DNA from: Actinomycetota bacterium
GTDB taxonomy: Bacteria; Actinomycetota; Actinomycetes; Nanopelagicales; Nanopelagicaceae
DNA length: 64,000 nucleotides
NCBI GenBank assembly: GCA_016870975.1
Contig: VGAE01000002.1
Coordinates: 82,554-146,553, forward strand
Direction of reading: 5' to 3'
Under the pieces are notes generated by a model. It made no database searches. It saw only the letters and a program-made list of their open reading frames with translations, and was not told where the DNA came from. This document shows, piece by piece, positions 54,327 through 63,570 of this stretch. Made by a program: the position numbers and the translations under genes. Numbering within the stretch: the stretch's first letter is position 1; each line of letters begins with the position of its first letter.

Positions 54327-55458
54327 GGTTGCGCGCCATAACTAACCGCTGAATCTGATTTGTGCCTTCGTAGATCTGGGTTAATTTAGCATCTCTCATC
54401 ATTCTTTCAACGGGATGATCGTTGACGTAACCATAGCCACCAAATACTTGAACTGCATCAGTAGTCACCTGCATTGCCACATCCGTCGTAAAACATTTAG
54501 AAGCGGCAGAAAAAAATGTCAAATCGCGCTCGCCACGTTCACTTCTTGCAGCTGCCGCGTAAGTGAGTTCTCGCGCCGCAGCAATCTGCATCGCCATATC
54601 TGCGAGCATAAATTGCACCGCTTGGAAATCAAAGATTGCCTTACCAAACTGCTTCCGCTCTTTTGCGTAGTTTGCAGCGCTCTCAAAAGCTCCTTGGGCA
54701 ATTCCCAGAGCTTGAGCGGCAATGGTGATACGAGTGTGATCAAGAGTCTGCATCGCAAGTGCAAAGCCAGCGCCAACTTCACTAATTCTTCGATCATCAC
54801 CAATCTTCACATTATCAAAATAGACCTCACGAGTTGGTGAGCCTTTAAAACCCATCTTCTTCTCTAAGGCGCCAAAGGAAACGCCGGGATCACTCTTCTC
54901 AACTACGAATGCAGTGATTCCTTTTGCGCCTTTAGTTGGATCAGTACTAGCTAATACGGTGTAATACTCAGAGACGCCAGCGTGGGAGATCCATTTCTTA
55001 CTTCCATTCAAAATCCAACCATCGCCATCTTTAATTGCGCGTGTCTTCATTGCGGCGGCATCGGATCCGGCTTCAGATTCAGATAAGCAATAAGAGAAGC
55101 CTTTTCCTTTGGCAAGCTCGCTTAACCAACGCTTCTTCTGTTCGGCTGTTCCACCTAATATGAGTGGAACCGAACCCAATTTATTAACAGCCGGAATAAG
55201 TGAAGATGAAGCACAGACTCGCGCAACCTCCTCAATAATAATCACGACAGCAAGTGAATCTGCGCCTTGTCCGCCAAATTTAGTCGGCACATGTGCTGCG
55301 GCAAGATCAGCAGCTTGTAGAGCATCAGCAGCCTCTTGTGGAAACCTCGCATTCGCATCTACATCGTGAGCAAATGGTTTAATCTTTTTTTCAGCTAAGG
55401 CGCGCACCGACTCTCGAAGCGCAACATACTCGTCTGGAAGTTTGTATAGCTCATTCAT
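54313..55458 (-). CDS. acyl-CoA dehydrogenase
   Basis: 381 residues; FAD-dependent beta-oxidation enzyme. FAD/substrate motifs FSYCLSESEAGSDAAAMKTR and WILNGSKKWISHAGVSEYYT, then LDHTRITIAAQALGIAQGAF, FGKAIFDFQAVQF, and the C-terminal FGGYGYVNDHPVERMMRDAK followed by IYEGTNQIQRLVMAR, which holds the catalytic Glu (YEGT). ATG at 55458 is chosen; the longer frame runs into the upstream gene. The acyl chain specificity is not determinable. Confidence 0.95.
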   Translation of the reverse strand: MNELYKLPDEYVALRESVRALAEKKIKPFAHDVDANARFPQEAADALQAADLAAAHVPTKFGGQGADSLAVVIIIEEVARVCASSSLIPAVNKLGSVPLILGGTAEQKKRWLSELAKGKGFSYCLSESEAGSDAAAMKTRAIKDGDGWILNGSKKWISHAGVSEYYTVLASTDPTKGAKGITAFVVEKSDPGVSFGALEKKMGFKGSPTREVYFDNVKIGDDRRISEVGAGFALAMQTLDHTRITIAAQALGIAQGAFESAANYAKERKQFGKAIFDFQAVQFMLADMAMQIAAARELTYAAAARSERGERDLTFFSAASKCFTTDVAMQVTTDAVQVFGGYGYVNDHPVERMMRDAKLTQIYEGTNQIQRLVMARNLNLD

Positions 55459-55468
55459 GAATTGAATC

Positions 55469-57244
55469 CTATGAGTCCTTACGCCGTTCGGCGAGTTCTC
55501 GCAGGTACTCGTTATATTCGGCAAGGTCGCGCTCTGAATTTCGATCTGCGCGCTTAGCCTCTCGCGCATCACTACGGAGCCATTGAATAAAGGTTGCAAT
55601 AAAGGCGATAACAATCGGAATCTCACCCATAGCCCAACCCAGACTGGCGCCCGTACGTTGATCAGCTAAAAGATCAAGATCCCAAGGACGTTGCAGCGCT
55701 TCGTAATAGCCGCCATCAATCAACGTTGTGGCAGACATCAAGGCAAGTGAGAAAAAGGCATGAATGCTCATTGCCGCCAAGAGAATAACCATTCGAACTA
55801 GATGATGTGTGCGCCGCGGATTTGGATCTACGCCGACAATTACATAAAAGAAGAGTAGGCCAGCACCTATAAAGTGAAGATTCATTACTAGGTGTCCGAA
55901 ATGGCTCGACATAAAATCGCCAAAGAGTGGCGTGAAATAAAGTGCAAAAAGTGAACCATCAAAAATAGCTAGAGCTGTGATTGGATGCGTCCAGATACTT
56001 GCAAATCTCGAGTGGAGTATTGATAAGACCCAACGCCGAATACCACGTTCTTCGCTATTTCTTCCTTGCGGCAAAGTACGAAGCGCTAGCGTCAATGGCG
56101 CACTTAAGATTATAAAAATCGGCGCAATCATGCTTAAAACCATATGAGCAACCATGTGATATTTGAAAGAGAAGATTCCATATAAACCTAGTCCGCCACT
56201 CGTGCTGTAATCCAATAACGAAATTCCAATCGCGAATGAAATTGTGCGTCCGACAGGCCAGCGATCACCGCGCCTTACCAGAGCAACCACACCTCTTATA
56301 TAAAGCGCGGTTACAAATATAAGTGCACCCAAAATCAAAGCATCAGCTTCATATTCAAAAAAAAGTCTCTGCCAGGTCGGAGCCGCTGGCATGGTCACAC
56401 CTACTAAACCACGAGCAGGATCAGTCGGTAAATCTTTCACAACTAGTGGAGTAAGTCGCGAAAGAACTGAACCAATCAAAATTGTAAGTATTAATAGAAC
56501 GCTCTCAAACCGAATTAGGTTTATTTGCGCTACGCTCTTTCTAATTCTTGAAGCCACAATTGCGATAAATCCTAGAATCCCCACTTTGGTGATTATTAAT
56601 AGTCCGTAGAGAGTAAACCAATCACTTGTTATGCCTAACCTAAGCAAGCTACTTGTTGCGCCAGAAACCACAATGGCAATTATTGCCCAAGTTGCAATCG
56701 TGCTGACTCTCGGAAGGGCAATCACTCTCTTTTGTGATTCCATGAAATATAGGGCCGCAACAGCGCCGAGCCAACTTGAAATAGCAATCACATGAATTAC
56801 CAAGGATCCAATTGCTAAACCATGGCTGCCAGCTTGAGCGGAATGACTCTCAAATACCGGCGCTACCAATCCCACCATTGAGATTACAAAAGCGATAAAC
56901 GCGCCACCTACTCGACGAAGTGTTGGATAAATAAGAATCAGAACAACGGAGGCAATCACTTGTATCGCCTGTAATCGACCTAGAGAGGTTTGTGCAATGT
57001 AAGAACGAATAGAGACTAAATCCAACATTTCAGCAATACCAACTTCAAATAGATTGGCTAAGGTCGCAATCAAATTACCAATAGAACTAAATAGCCAGAT
57101 AATTAGTATCGGGAGTAACGCCCTTCGAATCTTGAGCGAAGTGTTATTCAGATTGCCGTTAGTTTCGGGAAAGATAAAAGTCAACGCGAAATAGATTGCT
57201 ACCGAGAGTAGCGACGCGAGAGTGCTTATCGGATCAAATAGCAT
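55469..57244 (-). CDS. CopD-CtaG fusion: copper import / cytochrome oxidase copper assembly
   Basis: 591 residues with many membrane helices. The N-terminal half matches the CopD copper-transport domain (ISSWLGAVAALYFMESQKR, His in SHSAQAGSHGLAIGSLVIHV). The C-terminal half is caa3-type CtaG (FSFKYHMVAHMVLSMIAPIF, GHLVMNLHFIGAGLLFFYVI), with conserved His/Met residues for copper. Such fusions are usual in actinobacteria and probably deliver copper for the Cu(A)/Cu(B) sites of cytochrome oxidase, working with SURF1. A charged cytoplasmic tail (RSDAREAKRADRN) ends it. It lies ten bases upstream of the acyl-CoA dehydrogenase gene. Confidence 0.92.
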   Translation of the reverse strand: MLFDPISTLASLLSVAIYFALTFIFPETNGNLNNTSLKIRRALLPILIIWLFSSIGNLIATLANLFEVGIAEMLDLVSIRSYIAQTSLGRLQAIQVIASVVLILIYPTLRRVGGAFIAFVISMVGLVAPVFESHSAQAGSHGLAIGSLVIHVIAISSWLGAVAALYFMESQKRVIALPRVSTIATWAIIAIVVSGATSSLLRLGITSDWFTLYGLLIITKVGILGFIAIVASRIRKSVAQINLIRFESVLLILTILIGSVLSRLTPLVVKDLPTDPARGLVGVTMPAAPTWQRLFFEYEADALILGALIFVTALYIRGVVALVRRGDRWPVGRTISFAIGISLLDYSTSGGLGLYGIFSFKYHMVAHMVLSMIAPIFIILSAPLTLALRTLPQGRNSEERGIRRWVLSILHSRFASIWTHPITALAIFDGSLFALYFTPLFGDFMSSHFGHLVMNLHFIGAGLLFFYVIVGVDPNPRRTHHLVRMVILLAAMSIHAFFSLALMSATTLIDGGYYEALQRPWDLDLLADQRTGASLGWAMGEIPIVIAFIATFIQWLRSDAREAKRADRNSERDLAEYNEYLRELAERRKDS

Positions 57245-57278
57245 CTCGTCTCGATTCGCGAATGGCCTTTCATGAACC

Positions 57279-57284
57279 TAAGAT
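57279..57284 (+). promoter_or_regulatory. -10 box of a probable leaderless fmdB-like promoter
   Basis: TAAGAT ends six bases before the GTG at 57291; no Shine-Dalgarno is present. Confidence 0.42.
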
Positions 57285-57290
57285 TACGCT

Positions 57291-57557
57291 GTGCCAACCT
57301 ACGAGTACCAATGCGAATCTGATCACCAATTTGAGGTGGCTCAGTCTTTCTCAGATAAGGCGCTAGAGAGTTGCCCGCAATGTGGCAAGAAAGTTCGCAA
57401 AATCTATAGCAACGTAGGCGTCGTATTTAAAGGCTCCGGGTTTTACAAGACTGACTCCCAGAAAAAGCCCAGTTCTACTACTAAGACTGAGGCGCCAAAA
57501 ACTGAAACTAAGACTGAAACTAAAACCGACGTTAAGCCCGCAAAAACCACCGATTAA
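57291..57557 (+). CDS. FmdB-family zinc-ribbon protein
   Basis: 88 residues. The N-terminal PTYEYQCESDHQFEVAQSF and SCPQCGKKVRKIYS form the FmdB putative regulatory zinc ribbon (one Cys in YQC, then CPQC), followed by VGVVFKGSGFYKTDS. The C-terminal third is a low-complexity Lys/Thr/Glu tail of repeated TETK units. Function is uncertain. GTG start at 57291, divergent from the CopD-CtaG gene. Confidence 0.9.
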   Translation: MPTYEYQCESDHQFEVAQSFSDKALESCPQCGKKVRKIYSNVGVVFKGSGFYKTDSQKKPSSTTKTEAPKTETKTETKTDVKPAKTTD

Positions 57558-57655
57558 TGATGCGGCGGCTTATCGTCAGCAATCTCTTGATCTCTTTTGG
57601 TATCTGGTTCCAATTCAATTTCGTCTTCAGTAATTGAAGGCAAGATCTCGCTCAT
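57554..57655 (-). CDS. 33-residue acidic small ORF
   Basis: ATG at 57655 opens a 33-codon frame, strongly acidic in the middle (TEDEIELEPDTKRDQEIADD) and ending KPPHH. It starts 13 bases after the tetR stop on the same strand and ends at the fmdB stop (3-base overlap). Short acidic proteins with such PPHH ends occur in actinobacteria as far as I remember. The Shine-Dalgarno is weak, so coding status is unproven. Confidence 0.4.
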   Translation of the reverse strand: MSEILPSITEDEIELEPDTKRDQEIADDKPPHH

Positions 57656-57668
57656 TTGGTAATCGTAT

Positions 57669-58283
57669 CTATCTCTTGAAAAGAGCTAGTTGAACGCCTT
57701 GAAAAATCTGTTGCAACGCAGCGTTGTGTTCACGGGCCGGAATGGCATCTTGAGCTATCAACGTCGCTAATCCGTGAACTGAACTCCAAGCCAACATCGG
57801 CGCGATTTCTACGGTTTTGTTGCTGAGCAGACCTGCTGCGGCAAGTTCATGCACCGATTCTTCAAGCGCCCTGTGAGCGAGATCAGAATTCTTTGCCAAC
57901 GGTTCTTTATCGCAAGGAGTAAAGGCGATCTCAAATAATCTCGGATTTTTCTTTGCGTATTCGACATAGCCCTCGCCGAGCGCTTCAAATCTAAGTATTG
58001 CGTTCCGTCTTCGACTCTTGGACTTAGCAGCCCGATCCCTTTTTGCGACCATCAGCTCACCAATTTCAATGCGAACCTGTGCGGAAAGTTCAGCACGAAG
58101 TTGTTCTAAATCTTCAAAATGGCGATAGAGAGCCGCTGGTGAGACTGCAACTTTCTCAGAAACTTTTCGTAAACCAAGCGCGGCCATTCCGTGAGAGGCA
58201 ACCAAACTTCGTGCCGCCATGATCGCAGCATGACGAAGGTCACCATGATGGTAATCCGAGCCCTTGCGCTGGGGTGTTAACAT
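57669..58283 (-). CDS. TetR/AcrR-family transcriptional repressor
   Basis: 204 residues. The N-terminal helix-turn-helix (SLVASHGMAALGLRKVSEKV, then AVSPAALYRHFEDLEQLRAE) is typical; the C-terminal ligand domain resembles the WHG group (RFEALGEGYVEYAKKNPRLF). It is divergent from the MMPL exporter gene with 49 bases between starts, and an operator-like palindrome overlaps its start, so it probably represses itself and the exporter. The inducer is unknown. Confidence 0.9.
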   Translation of the reverse strand: MLTPQRKGSDYHHGDLRHAAIMAARSLVASHGMAALGLRKVSEKVAVSPAALYRHFEDLEQLRAELSAQVRIEIGELMVAKRDRAAKSKSRRRNAILRFEALGEGYVEYAKKNPRLFEIAFTPCDKEPLAKNSDLAHRALEESVHELAAAGLLSNKTVEIAPMLAWSSVHGLATLIAQDAIPAREHNAALQQIFQGVQLALFKR

Positions 58284-58290
58284 TGTTTAC
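58276..58290. promoter_or_regulatory. candidate TetR operator
   Basis: GTTAACATTGTTTAC is an imperfect inverted repeat (half-sites GTTAAC and GTTTAC, 12 of 15 positions symmetric) overlapping the tetR start codon between the two divergent genes. Confidence 0.45.
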
Positions 58291-58332
58291 ATTCTTCCCT
58301 AACTGCACTGCAACGTCAAGAGAGGTTCCTAA

Positions 58333-60435
58333 ATGTTTGAGAAGTTGGGTCACTTAATTGCGAGACGAGCCAGAGTGGTACTTGCTCTATCACTTATCTT
58401 TATCGCGATTTCCGGCACGATTGGCACCCAGGTCTTCTCACGTTTCGATTCCGGCGGTTACTCAGACCCAGAAAGCGATTCCGCCAACGTATTTGATTAC
58501 CTAGAAGATGAATTCAACATCAAAGACCCAGCAGTTGTGCTAACCGCCCAGACGCCTTCCGGAAGCGTTGACGATCCACTAGTTGCTGAAAAAGCTGCCC
58601 GCTTAGAAGCTCAGCTCCGAAGTGAGACTAGCGCTGAGAATGTACTTTCTTATTGGAGCGCGGGAAGGAATCCAGGTTTTAAGAGCACTGATCAGAGCGC
58701 GGCATATCTATTTGTTTATTTGAAATCAACTGATTTCACCGAGATCGACAAGCTTGGCGGGTATTACCAGGAAAAGTACGAAGGAGATTTTGAAGGTTTA
58801 ACTATTCGCGTTGCTGGTGGCGCAGTTTTTGCCAATTCAATTAATGGACGAATTCAGGATGATCTAAAGCTCGCTGAGGCAATCTCAATTCCGTTGACTT
58901 TTATTCTTCTAGTTCTTGTTTTTGGCGCGTTAGCAGCCTCTGCGATGCCATTAGTTATTGGTGTAACTGCAATTCTGGGAACCTTCCTAGGTTTATATCT
59001 CCTCACCTTGATAACAGATGTGAGTGTTTTTGCGCTTAATTTAACTACCGGACTTGGACTTGGACTTGGTATCGACTATGCGTTACTGATTGTGAATAGA
59101 TTCCGCGAAGAATTACATAAAGGGCTAAGTAACGAAGATGCGATTGTTAACACTTTAAGAAGCGCTGGAAAGACTGTCTTCTACTCAGGTCTAACCGTCG
59201 TATTAACTCTGGTATCTCTCACGTTCTTCCCCATGAATTTCTTAAAATCAATGGGTTATGCCGGATCAATAGTTGTAGCGCTAGCCGTAATTGGTGCATT
59301 AATTCCATTACCTGCACTCCTTGTGGTGTTAGGTAACCGAGTGAACAAAGGTGTCGTTCGTAAGAGTGCGATTACGCCGAAGACTGAAGGTGGCTGGGCG
59401 CGATTATCTAGATTTGTCATGAGCCGACCAATTCCAGTTGTCGCATTCTCCATGTTAATTCTAGCAATAATGATTGCGCCAATAACAAATGCAAAATTCT
59501 CACAAGTGGACAGTCGCGTACTTCCGGCAAGTGATCCCGCTTACCAAGCTTCAGCATTTATCGAAGAGAAGTTTCCTGGCCAGGAGAGCAATCCCGTGGA
59601 AATTATCTTTCCAAATGGCGTTGGAAAAGAATCGGCAATTTCTGAATTTGCCGCAAAACTTGCAACGATTGACGGAATTGTTCGAGTAGGAACTCCAGAA
59701 ACTGTTGGTTCGAATGTCCGCCTGATCGCTATTCATCAGGCGCCACCTCGCACCCCTGAAGCGCAAGATCTAATTAATCGGATCCGAGATATTGATACTT
59801 CAACAGAGGTACTGGTTGGTGGAATCGCAGCGGATTATGCAGATTCACAAAATGCAATCGCAACTACCCTGCCCTGGGTTTTGCTCTGGATAATCATCAC
59901 TGTACTAATTTTGCTATTCCTATTTACTGGATCGATTCTCCTTCCAATAAAAGCCATACTCTTGAATTTTGCCTCATTGCTTGCAACTATCGGAGTATTA
60001 ACTTTTATCTTTATTGATGGAAATCTGACTTTCTTAGTCGGCGACTTCATAAATACCAGCGCTTTAGATACTAGTTCGTTGGTTCTTGTCGCGATTGTGG
60101 CCTTCGGACTATCAATGGACTATGAGGTCTTCTTGCTTTCGCGCATTAAGGAAGAACATGACTCCGGACATTCAAATGTTGAGTCAGTCGCTCTCGGGCT
60201 TCAAAAATCAGCGCGAATTATCACTGCGGCCGCATTTATTTTGGCAGTTGTTTTCGCCGCTTTCATTATCAGCGGTGTTACATCGATAAAAATGATGGGC
60301 TTTGGAATCGCTTTTGCAATCTTGCTAGATGCAACTTTAGTGCGTGCACTTCTTGTTCCAGCTTTGATGAGATTGTTTGGTGATTGGAACTGGTGGGCTC
60401 CACGCTCGCTCAAGCGATTCCAAATCAATCATTAG
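58333..60435 (+). CDS. MMPL/RND-family exporter
   Basis: 700 residues with the 12-helix RND layout in two repeats: TM1, an extracytoplasmic loop (FSRFDSGGYSDPESDSANV), TM2-6 with GLGLGIDYALLIVNRFREEL, then the second half with AIVAFGLSMDYEVFLLSRIK and the final helices. The GIDYALL and SMDYEVFL segments hold the Asp-Tyr pairs for proton relay. The C-terminal domain is short. Related MMPLs export lipids or small hydrophobic molecules. A ribosome-binding site, AAGAGAGG, precedes the ATG. Confidence 0.93.
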   Translation: MFEKLGHLIARRARVVLALSLIFIAISGTIGTQVFSRFDSGGYSDPESDSANVFDYLEDEFNIKDPAVVLTAQTPSGSVDDPLVAEKAARLEAQLRSETSAENVLSYWSAGRNPGFKSTDQSAAYLFVYLKSTDFTEIDKLGGYYQEKYEGDFEGLTIRVAGGAVFANSINGRIQDDLKLAEAISIPLTFILLVLVFGALAASAMPLVIGVTAILGTFLGLYLLTLITDVSVFALNLTTGLGLGLGIDYALLIVNRFREELHKGLSNEDAIVNTLRSAGKTVFYSGLTVVLTLVSLTFFPMNFLKSMGYAGSIVVALAVIGALIPLPALLVVLGNRVNKGVVRKSAITPKTEGGWARLSRFVMSRPIPVVAFSMLILAIMIAPITNAKFSQVDSRVLPASDPAYQASAFIEEKFPGQESNPVEIIFPNGVGKESAISEFAAKLATIDGIVRVGTPETVGSNVRLIAIHQAPPRTPEAQDLINRIRDIDTSTEVLVGGIAADYADSQNAIATTLPWVLLWIIITVLILLFLFTGSILLPIKAILLNFASLLATIGVLTFIFIDGNLTFLVGDFINTSALDTSSLVLVAIVAFGLSMDYEVFLLSRIKEEHDSGHSNVESVALGLQKSARIITAAAFILAVVFAAFIISGVTSIKMMGFGIAFAILLDATLVRALLVPALMRLFGDWNWWAPRSLKRFQINH

Positions 60436-60452
60436 CGAGTATCCATCGCGGG

Positions 60453-60458
60453 TAGAAT
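60453..60458 (+). promoter_or_regulatory. -10 box of a probable leaderless purU promoter
   Basis: TAGAAT ends six bases before the GTG at 60465; no Shine-Dalgarno is present. Confidence 0.45.
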
Positions 60459-60464
60459 CCTGGG

Positions 60465-61304
60465 GTGGATTTGATCGCAACCCTGCAATGCGCTGACCAG
60501 CCAGGCATCGTTCACGCGATGTCTAGTTCGGTATTGGCTGCCGAGGGAAACATCATTGAGAACCAGCAATTCACTGATCCGGTCACAAATACCTTCGTGA
60601 TGCGTACGCGATTTGAAACTGCATCCTCTCTCGCACGTGCCTCGGAGGTACTGGCATCGGGCCTTGCAAAGTTCAATCCAGAGTTGAAGATTCGAGACAA
60701 CTCCTCACCGAAACGTGCGCTAGTCATGGTGACCAAGGAAAGTCACTGTTTGCGTGATCTGCTCTATCTCCTTGAACTTGGCGAATTGCCGATAGAAATC
60801 CCACTTGTAGTTGGGAATCACGAGGATCTCAAACAGCTTGTGGAATCCCATGGAATCAGATGCAAATATCTTCCAGTAACTCCTGAGACGAAGAGTCAAT
60901 CCGAGAGTGAAATATTGAAGATTATTGGCGCAGAACAAATTGATTTCGTGGTTCTAGCACGTTACATGCAGATTCTCTCCTCTAACTTCTGCAACGCTCT
61001 TTCCAATCGCATTATCAATATCCATCATTCATTCTTGCCGGGATTTAAAGGTGCAAAGCCTTATCACCAAGCACATGAAAAAGGTGTCAAGATTATCGGC
61101 GCTACTGCCCACTTTGTAACCTCCGATCTTGATGAAGGTCCAATCATTGAACAAGATGTCGCCCATGTAACTCATGCATCAACTCCAGAGCAATTAATTG
61201 CAATTGGTCGAGATATTGAGCGTCGTGTACTTGCTAAAGCTGTTCGTTTATTTGCTGAAGATCGAATCTTCATTGTTGGAAATAGAACAGTAGTTTTTAA
61301 TTAA
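60465..61304 (+). CDS. purU: formyltetrahydrofolate deformylase
   Basis: 279 residues. It hydrolyses 10-formyl-THF to THF and formate, balancing one-carbon pools. An N-terminal ACT domain (QCADQPGIVHAMSSSVLAAE) precedes the hydrolase with the formyltransferase-type signature: Asn-Ile-His-His in IINIHHSFLPGFKGAKPYHQ, and GATAHFVTSDLDEGPIIEQD with the catalytic Asp. GTG start. Confidence 0.95.
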   Translation: MDLIATLQCADQPGIVHAMSSSVLAAEGNIIENQQFTDPVTNTFVMRTRFETASSLARASEVLASGLAKFNPELKIRDNSSPKRALVMVTKESHCLRDLLYLLELGELPIEIPLVVGNHEDLKQLVESHGIRCKYLPVTPETKSQSESEILKIIGAEQIDFVVLARYMQILSSNFCNALSNRIINIHHSFLPGFKGAKPYHQAHEKGVKIIGATAHFVTSDLDEGPIIEQDVAHVTHASTPEQLIAIGRDIERRVLAKAVRLFAEDRIFIVGNRTVVFN

Positions 61305-61315
61305 TTTATTAGCGT

Positions 61316-61388
61316 GTCCTTGGCCGGAGTTGAACCGGCGACCTACCGCTTAGGAGGCGGTTGCTCTATCCACTGAGCTACAAGGACA
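61316..61388 (-). tRNA. tRNA-Arg (CCT anticodon)
   Basis: A 73-base cloverleaf: acceptor GTCCTTG/CAAGGAC with discriminator A, D arm with GCTC/GAGC, anticodon stem ACCGC/GCGGT with loop CTCCTAA (anticodon CCT), T arm GCCGG-TTCAACT-CCGGC. CCA is not encoded. It is convergent with purU, 11 bases away. Confidence 0.97.
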
Positions 61389-61498
61389 TTTGTCTGTGAA
61401 TTATCTAATAATAATTGAGCGTATTCCAACGGGAATTGCCAATTAAATTATTAAGAGTTACAATATGCATCGAATCTCGTTTGGAGTTGATTTTCACC

Positions 61499-62725
61499 AT
61501 GAAAGCGCTAGTTATAGGTGCTGGTGGAGTCGGTAGAGCGATACTAAACATTGCAGCACGAAGGTCATTTATAACTTCGCTAGTTGTCGCTGATCGAACC
61601 CTGGCACGTGCACAAGATGCTGTACATAGACTTAAAGATCCAAGATTCTCGGCTGCTCAAGTGAATGCTGCTGAGTTAGAGGACTTAAGAGAGTTAATCC
61701 GTAAAGCAGATCCTGACGTTGTGATAAACGCCGTTGATCCGCGCTTTGTCATGCCAATTTTTCTAGCTTGTGAAATTGAAAATACCAATTACATCGATAT
61801 GGCGATGTCGCTATCGCGCCCCCATCCTCATTACCCGCACCGCGAAACCGGCGTGAAGCTCGGTGATGAGCAGTTCGCTCGCGATTGGAACTGGGAAGAA
61901 CGGAAGATTTTCGCCCTAGTTGGTATGGGCGTTGAGCCTGGAATGAGCGATATCTTCGCTAAATACGCCAACGATGAGCTCTTTAGTCGAATCGACTCGA
62001 TCACGATCCTCGATGGCTCAAATCTAAGAGTTGAGGGCGCCAACTTCGCTCCCTCCTTCTCGATCTGGACCACTATCGAAGAGTGCTTAAACCCACCGCT
62101 AGTTTGGGAAGATGGTCGCGGTTGGTTTACTACCGAACCATTTAGCGAACTTGAGACCTTTAACTTCCCTGAAGGAATTGGACCGGTTGAGTGTGTAAAT
62201 GTCGAGCACGAAGAGGTCGTACTTATCCCCCAAAAAATTGATGCTAAGAAAGTTAACTTTAAATATGGACTTGGCGCTGAATTTATCCAAATCCTAAAAA
62301 CAATCAACATGCTTGGTATGGATCGTAAGGAGAATGTTGATGTTCAAGGAGTCTCGGTAGCGCCACGTGATCTTTTAGCTGCATCGCTTCCAGATCCAGC
62401 AACTCTTGGCGCTCGCATGAAAGGTAAGACATGTGCCGGTGCATTAGTTCGCGGTTTAGATAAGAAAGGCGAACCAAAAGCGGTTTATATTTACAACGTC
62501 ATTGATAACCAGTGGTCGATGAAAGAATATGGCGATCAAGCTGTCGTCTGGCAGACCGCGGTAAATCCGGTAATTGCAATGGAATTAATTCATCGTGACG
62601 ATTGGAAACCACTTGGCGTTAATGGCCCGGAATGGTTTGACCCTAAGCCTTTCCTGAAATTGCTTGAGGAATATGGAACCTCTTGGCATATCCGGGAAGA
62701 GAAAACTGAAGGTATAACAAAGTGA
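61499..62725 (+). CDS. saccharopine dehydrogenase-like (carboxynorspermidine synthase-type) oxidoreductase
   Basis: 408 residues. N-terminal Rossmann motif ALVIGAGGVGRAILNIAA and the middle NVVINAVDPRFVMPIF-like region (DPDVVINAVDPRFVMP), then NTNYIDMAMSLSRPHPHYPH and LVGMGVEPGMSDIFAKYAND, as in the saccharopine-dehydrogenase/carboxynorspermidine synthase family. The true role (lysine or polyamine metabolism) is unclear. ATG at 61499 is chosen because the nucleotide-binding motif begins directly after it. It overlaps the SDR gene by four bases (GTGA). Confidence 0.85.
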   Translation: MKALVIGAGGVGRAILNIAARRSFITSLVVADRTLARAQDAVHRLKDPRFSAAQVNAAELEDLRELIRKADPDVVINAVDPRFVMPIFLACEIENTNYIDMAMSLSRPHPHYPHRETGVKLGDEQFARDWNWEERKIFALVGMGVEPGMSDIFAKYANDELFSRIDSITILDGSNLRVEGANFAPSFSIWTTIEECLNPPLVWEDGRGWFTTEPFSELETFNFPEGIGPVECVNVEHEEVVLIPQKIDAKKVNFKYGLGAEFIQILKTINMLGMDRKENVDVQGVSVAPRDLLAASLPDPATLGARMKGKTCAGALVRGLDKKGEPKAVYIYNVIDNQWSMKEYGDQAVVWQTAVNPVIAMELIHRDDWKPLGVNGPEWFDPKPFLKLLEEYGTSWHIREEKTEGITK

Positions 62726-63501
62726 GCGGCCGCCCCCTCGCACTGGTAACCGGAGCGAGCGCGGGCATTGGTGCTAACTACGCTGAGTTCTTAGCGCAGA
62801 ATGGCCATGATTTAGTCATTGTGGCACGCGATAAAGCACGATTAAGTGAGCGCGCGAGCGATCTCGAGACGCGTTTTGGAATCTCAGTTGAAGTATTGAC
62901 TGCTGACCTTGCAACAAGTGAAGGAATAAAGAAGGTAGAACTAAGAATTGAGAATAAGGCGCTGCCCTTTGATGTGATTATCAATAGCGCTGGTTTTGGC
63001 ATTAACAAAAGTTTTATTGAAAGTAATCGTCAAGCAGAGAGCGATTTATTGGATGTGCTTGTGCGAGCACCACTTCGCTTTATGCATGCCGCACTTCCCG
63101 GGATGGTTGAGAGAGGCCGAGGCATAATAATTAATGTCTCTAGCGTCGCTGGTTGGATTGCAGGCGGCAGCTATAGCGCTGCAAAATCATTCTTAACTGT
63201 GCTGAGCGAATCGCTACATACCGAACTTAAGGGCACTGGCGTAGTCGTTCACGCGTTATGTCCAGGTTTTACCAGAACAGAATTCCATCAACGCGGGCGG
63301 ATGAATATGAAGGGATTACCTGATTTCATGTGGCTCGATTCGCGAAGAGTTGTCGCCGATTCGTGGAAAGCTGCGCAAAAAGGAAAGGTAATCAGCGTTC
63401 CCGGTTTTCAGTACAAATTACTTCAACTGCTTATTTCGATTTCACCGCGTAAGTTAGTTCGTAGAGCAGGTATGGGAGCGCGTAAAAAACAACGCCGCTA
63501 G
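62722..63501 (+). CDS. short-chain dehydrogenase/reductase (SDR)
   Basis: 259 residues. NAD(P)-binding ALVTGASAGIGANYAEFLA, NAG-type INSAGFGINKS, catalytic Ser in INVSSVAGWIAGGS and YxxxK in SYSAAKSFLTVLSES are complete. A C-terminal basic/hydrophobic segment (FQYKLLQLLISISPRKLVRR) is seen in membrane-associated actinobacterial SDRs acting on lipids. GTG start coupled to the upstream dehydrogenase; the two may act in one pathway. Confidence 0.92.
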   Translation: MSGRPLALVTGASAGIGANYAEFLAQNGHDLVIVARDKARLSERASDLETRFGISVEVLTADLATSEGIKKVELRIENKALPFDVIINSAGFGINKSFIESNRQAESDLLDVLVRAPLRFMHAALPGMVERGRGIIINVSSVAGWIAGGSYSAAKSFLTVLSESLHTELKGTGVVVHALCPGFTRTEFHQRGRMNMKGLPDFMWLDSRRVVADSWKAAQKGKVISVPGFQYKLLQLLISISPRKLVRRAGMGARKKQRR

Positions 63502-63570
63502 CATCTCGTGCCCGATAACAGTAATACGAGAACCAGTCGGCGATATTCTCTAATCTAGATACGCTCTAGG

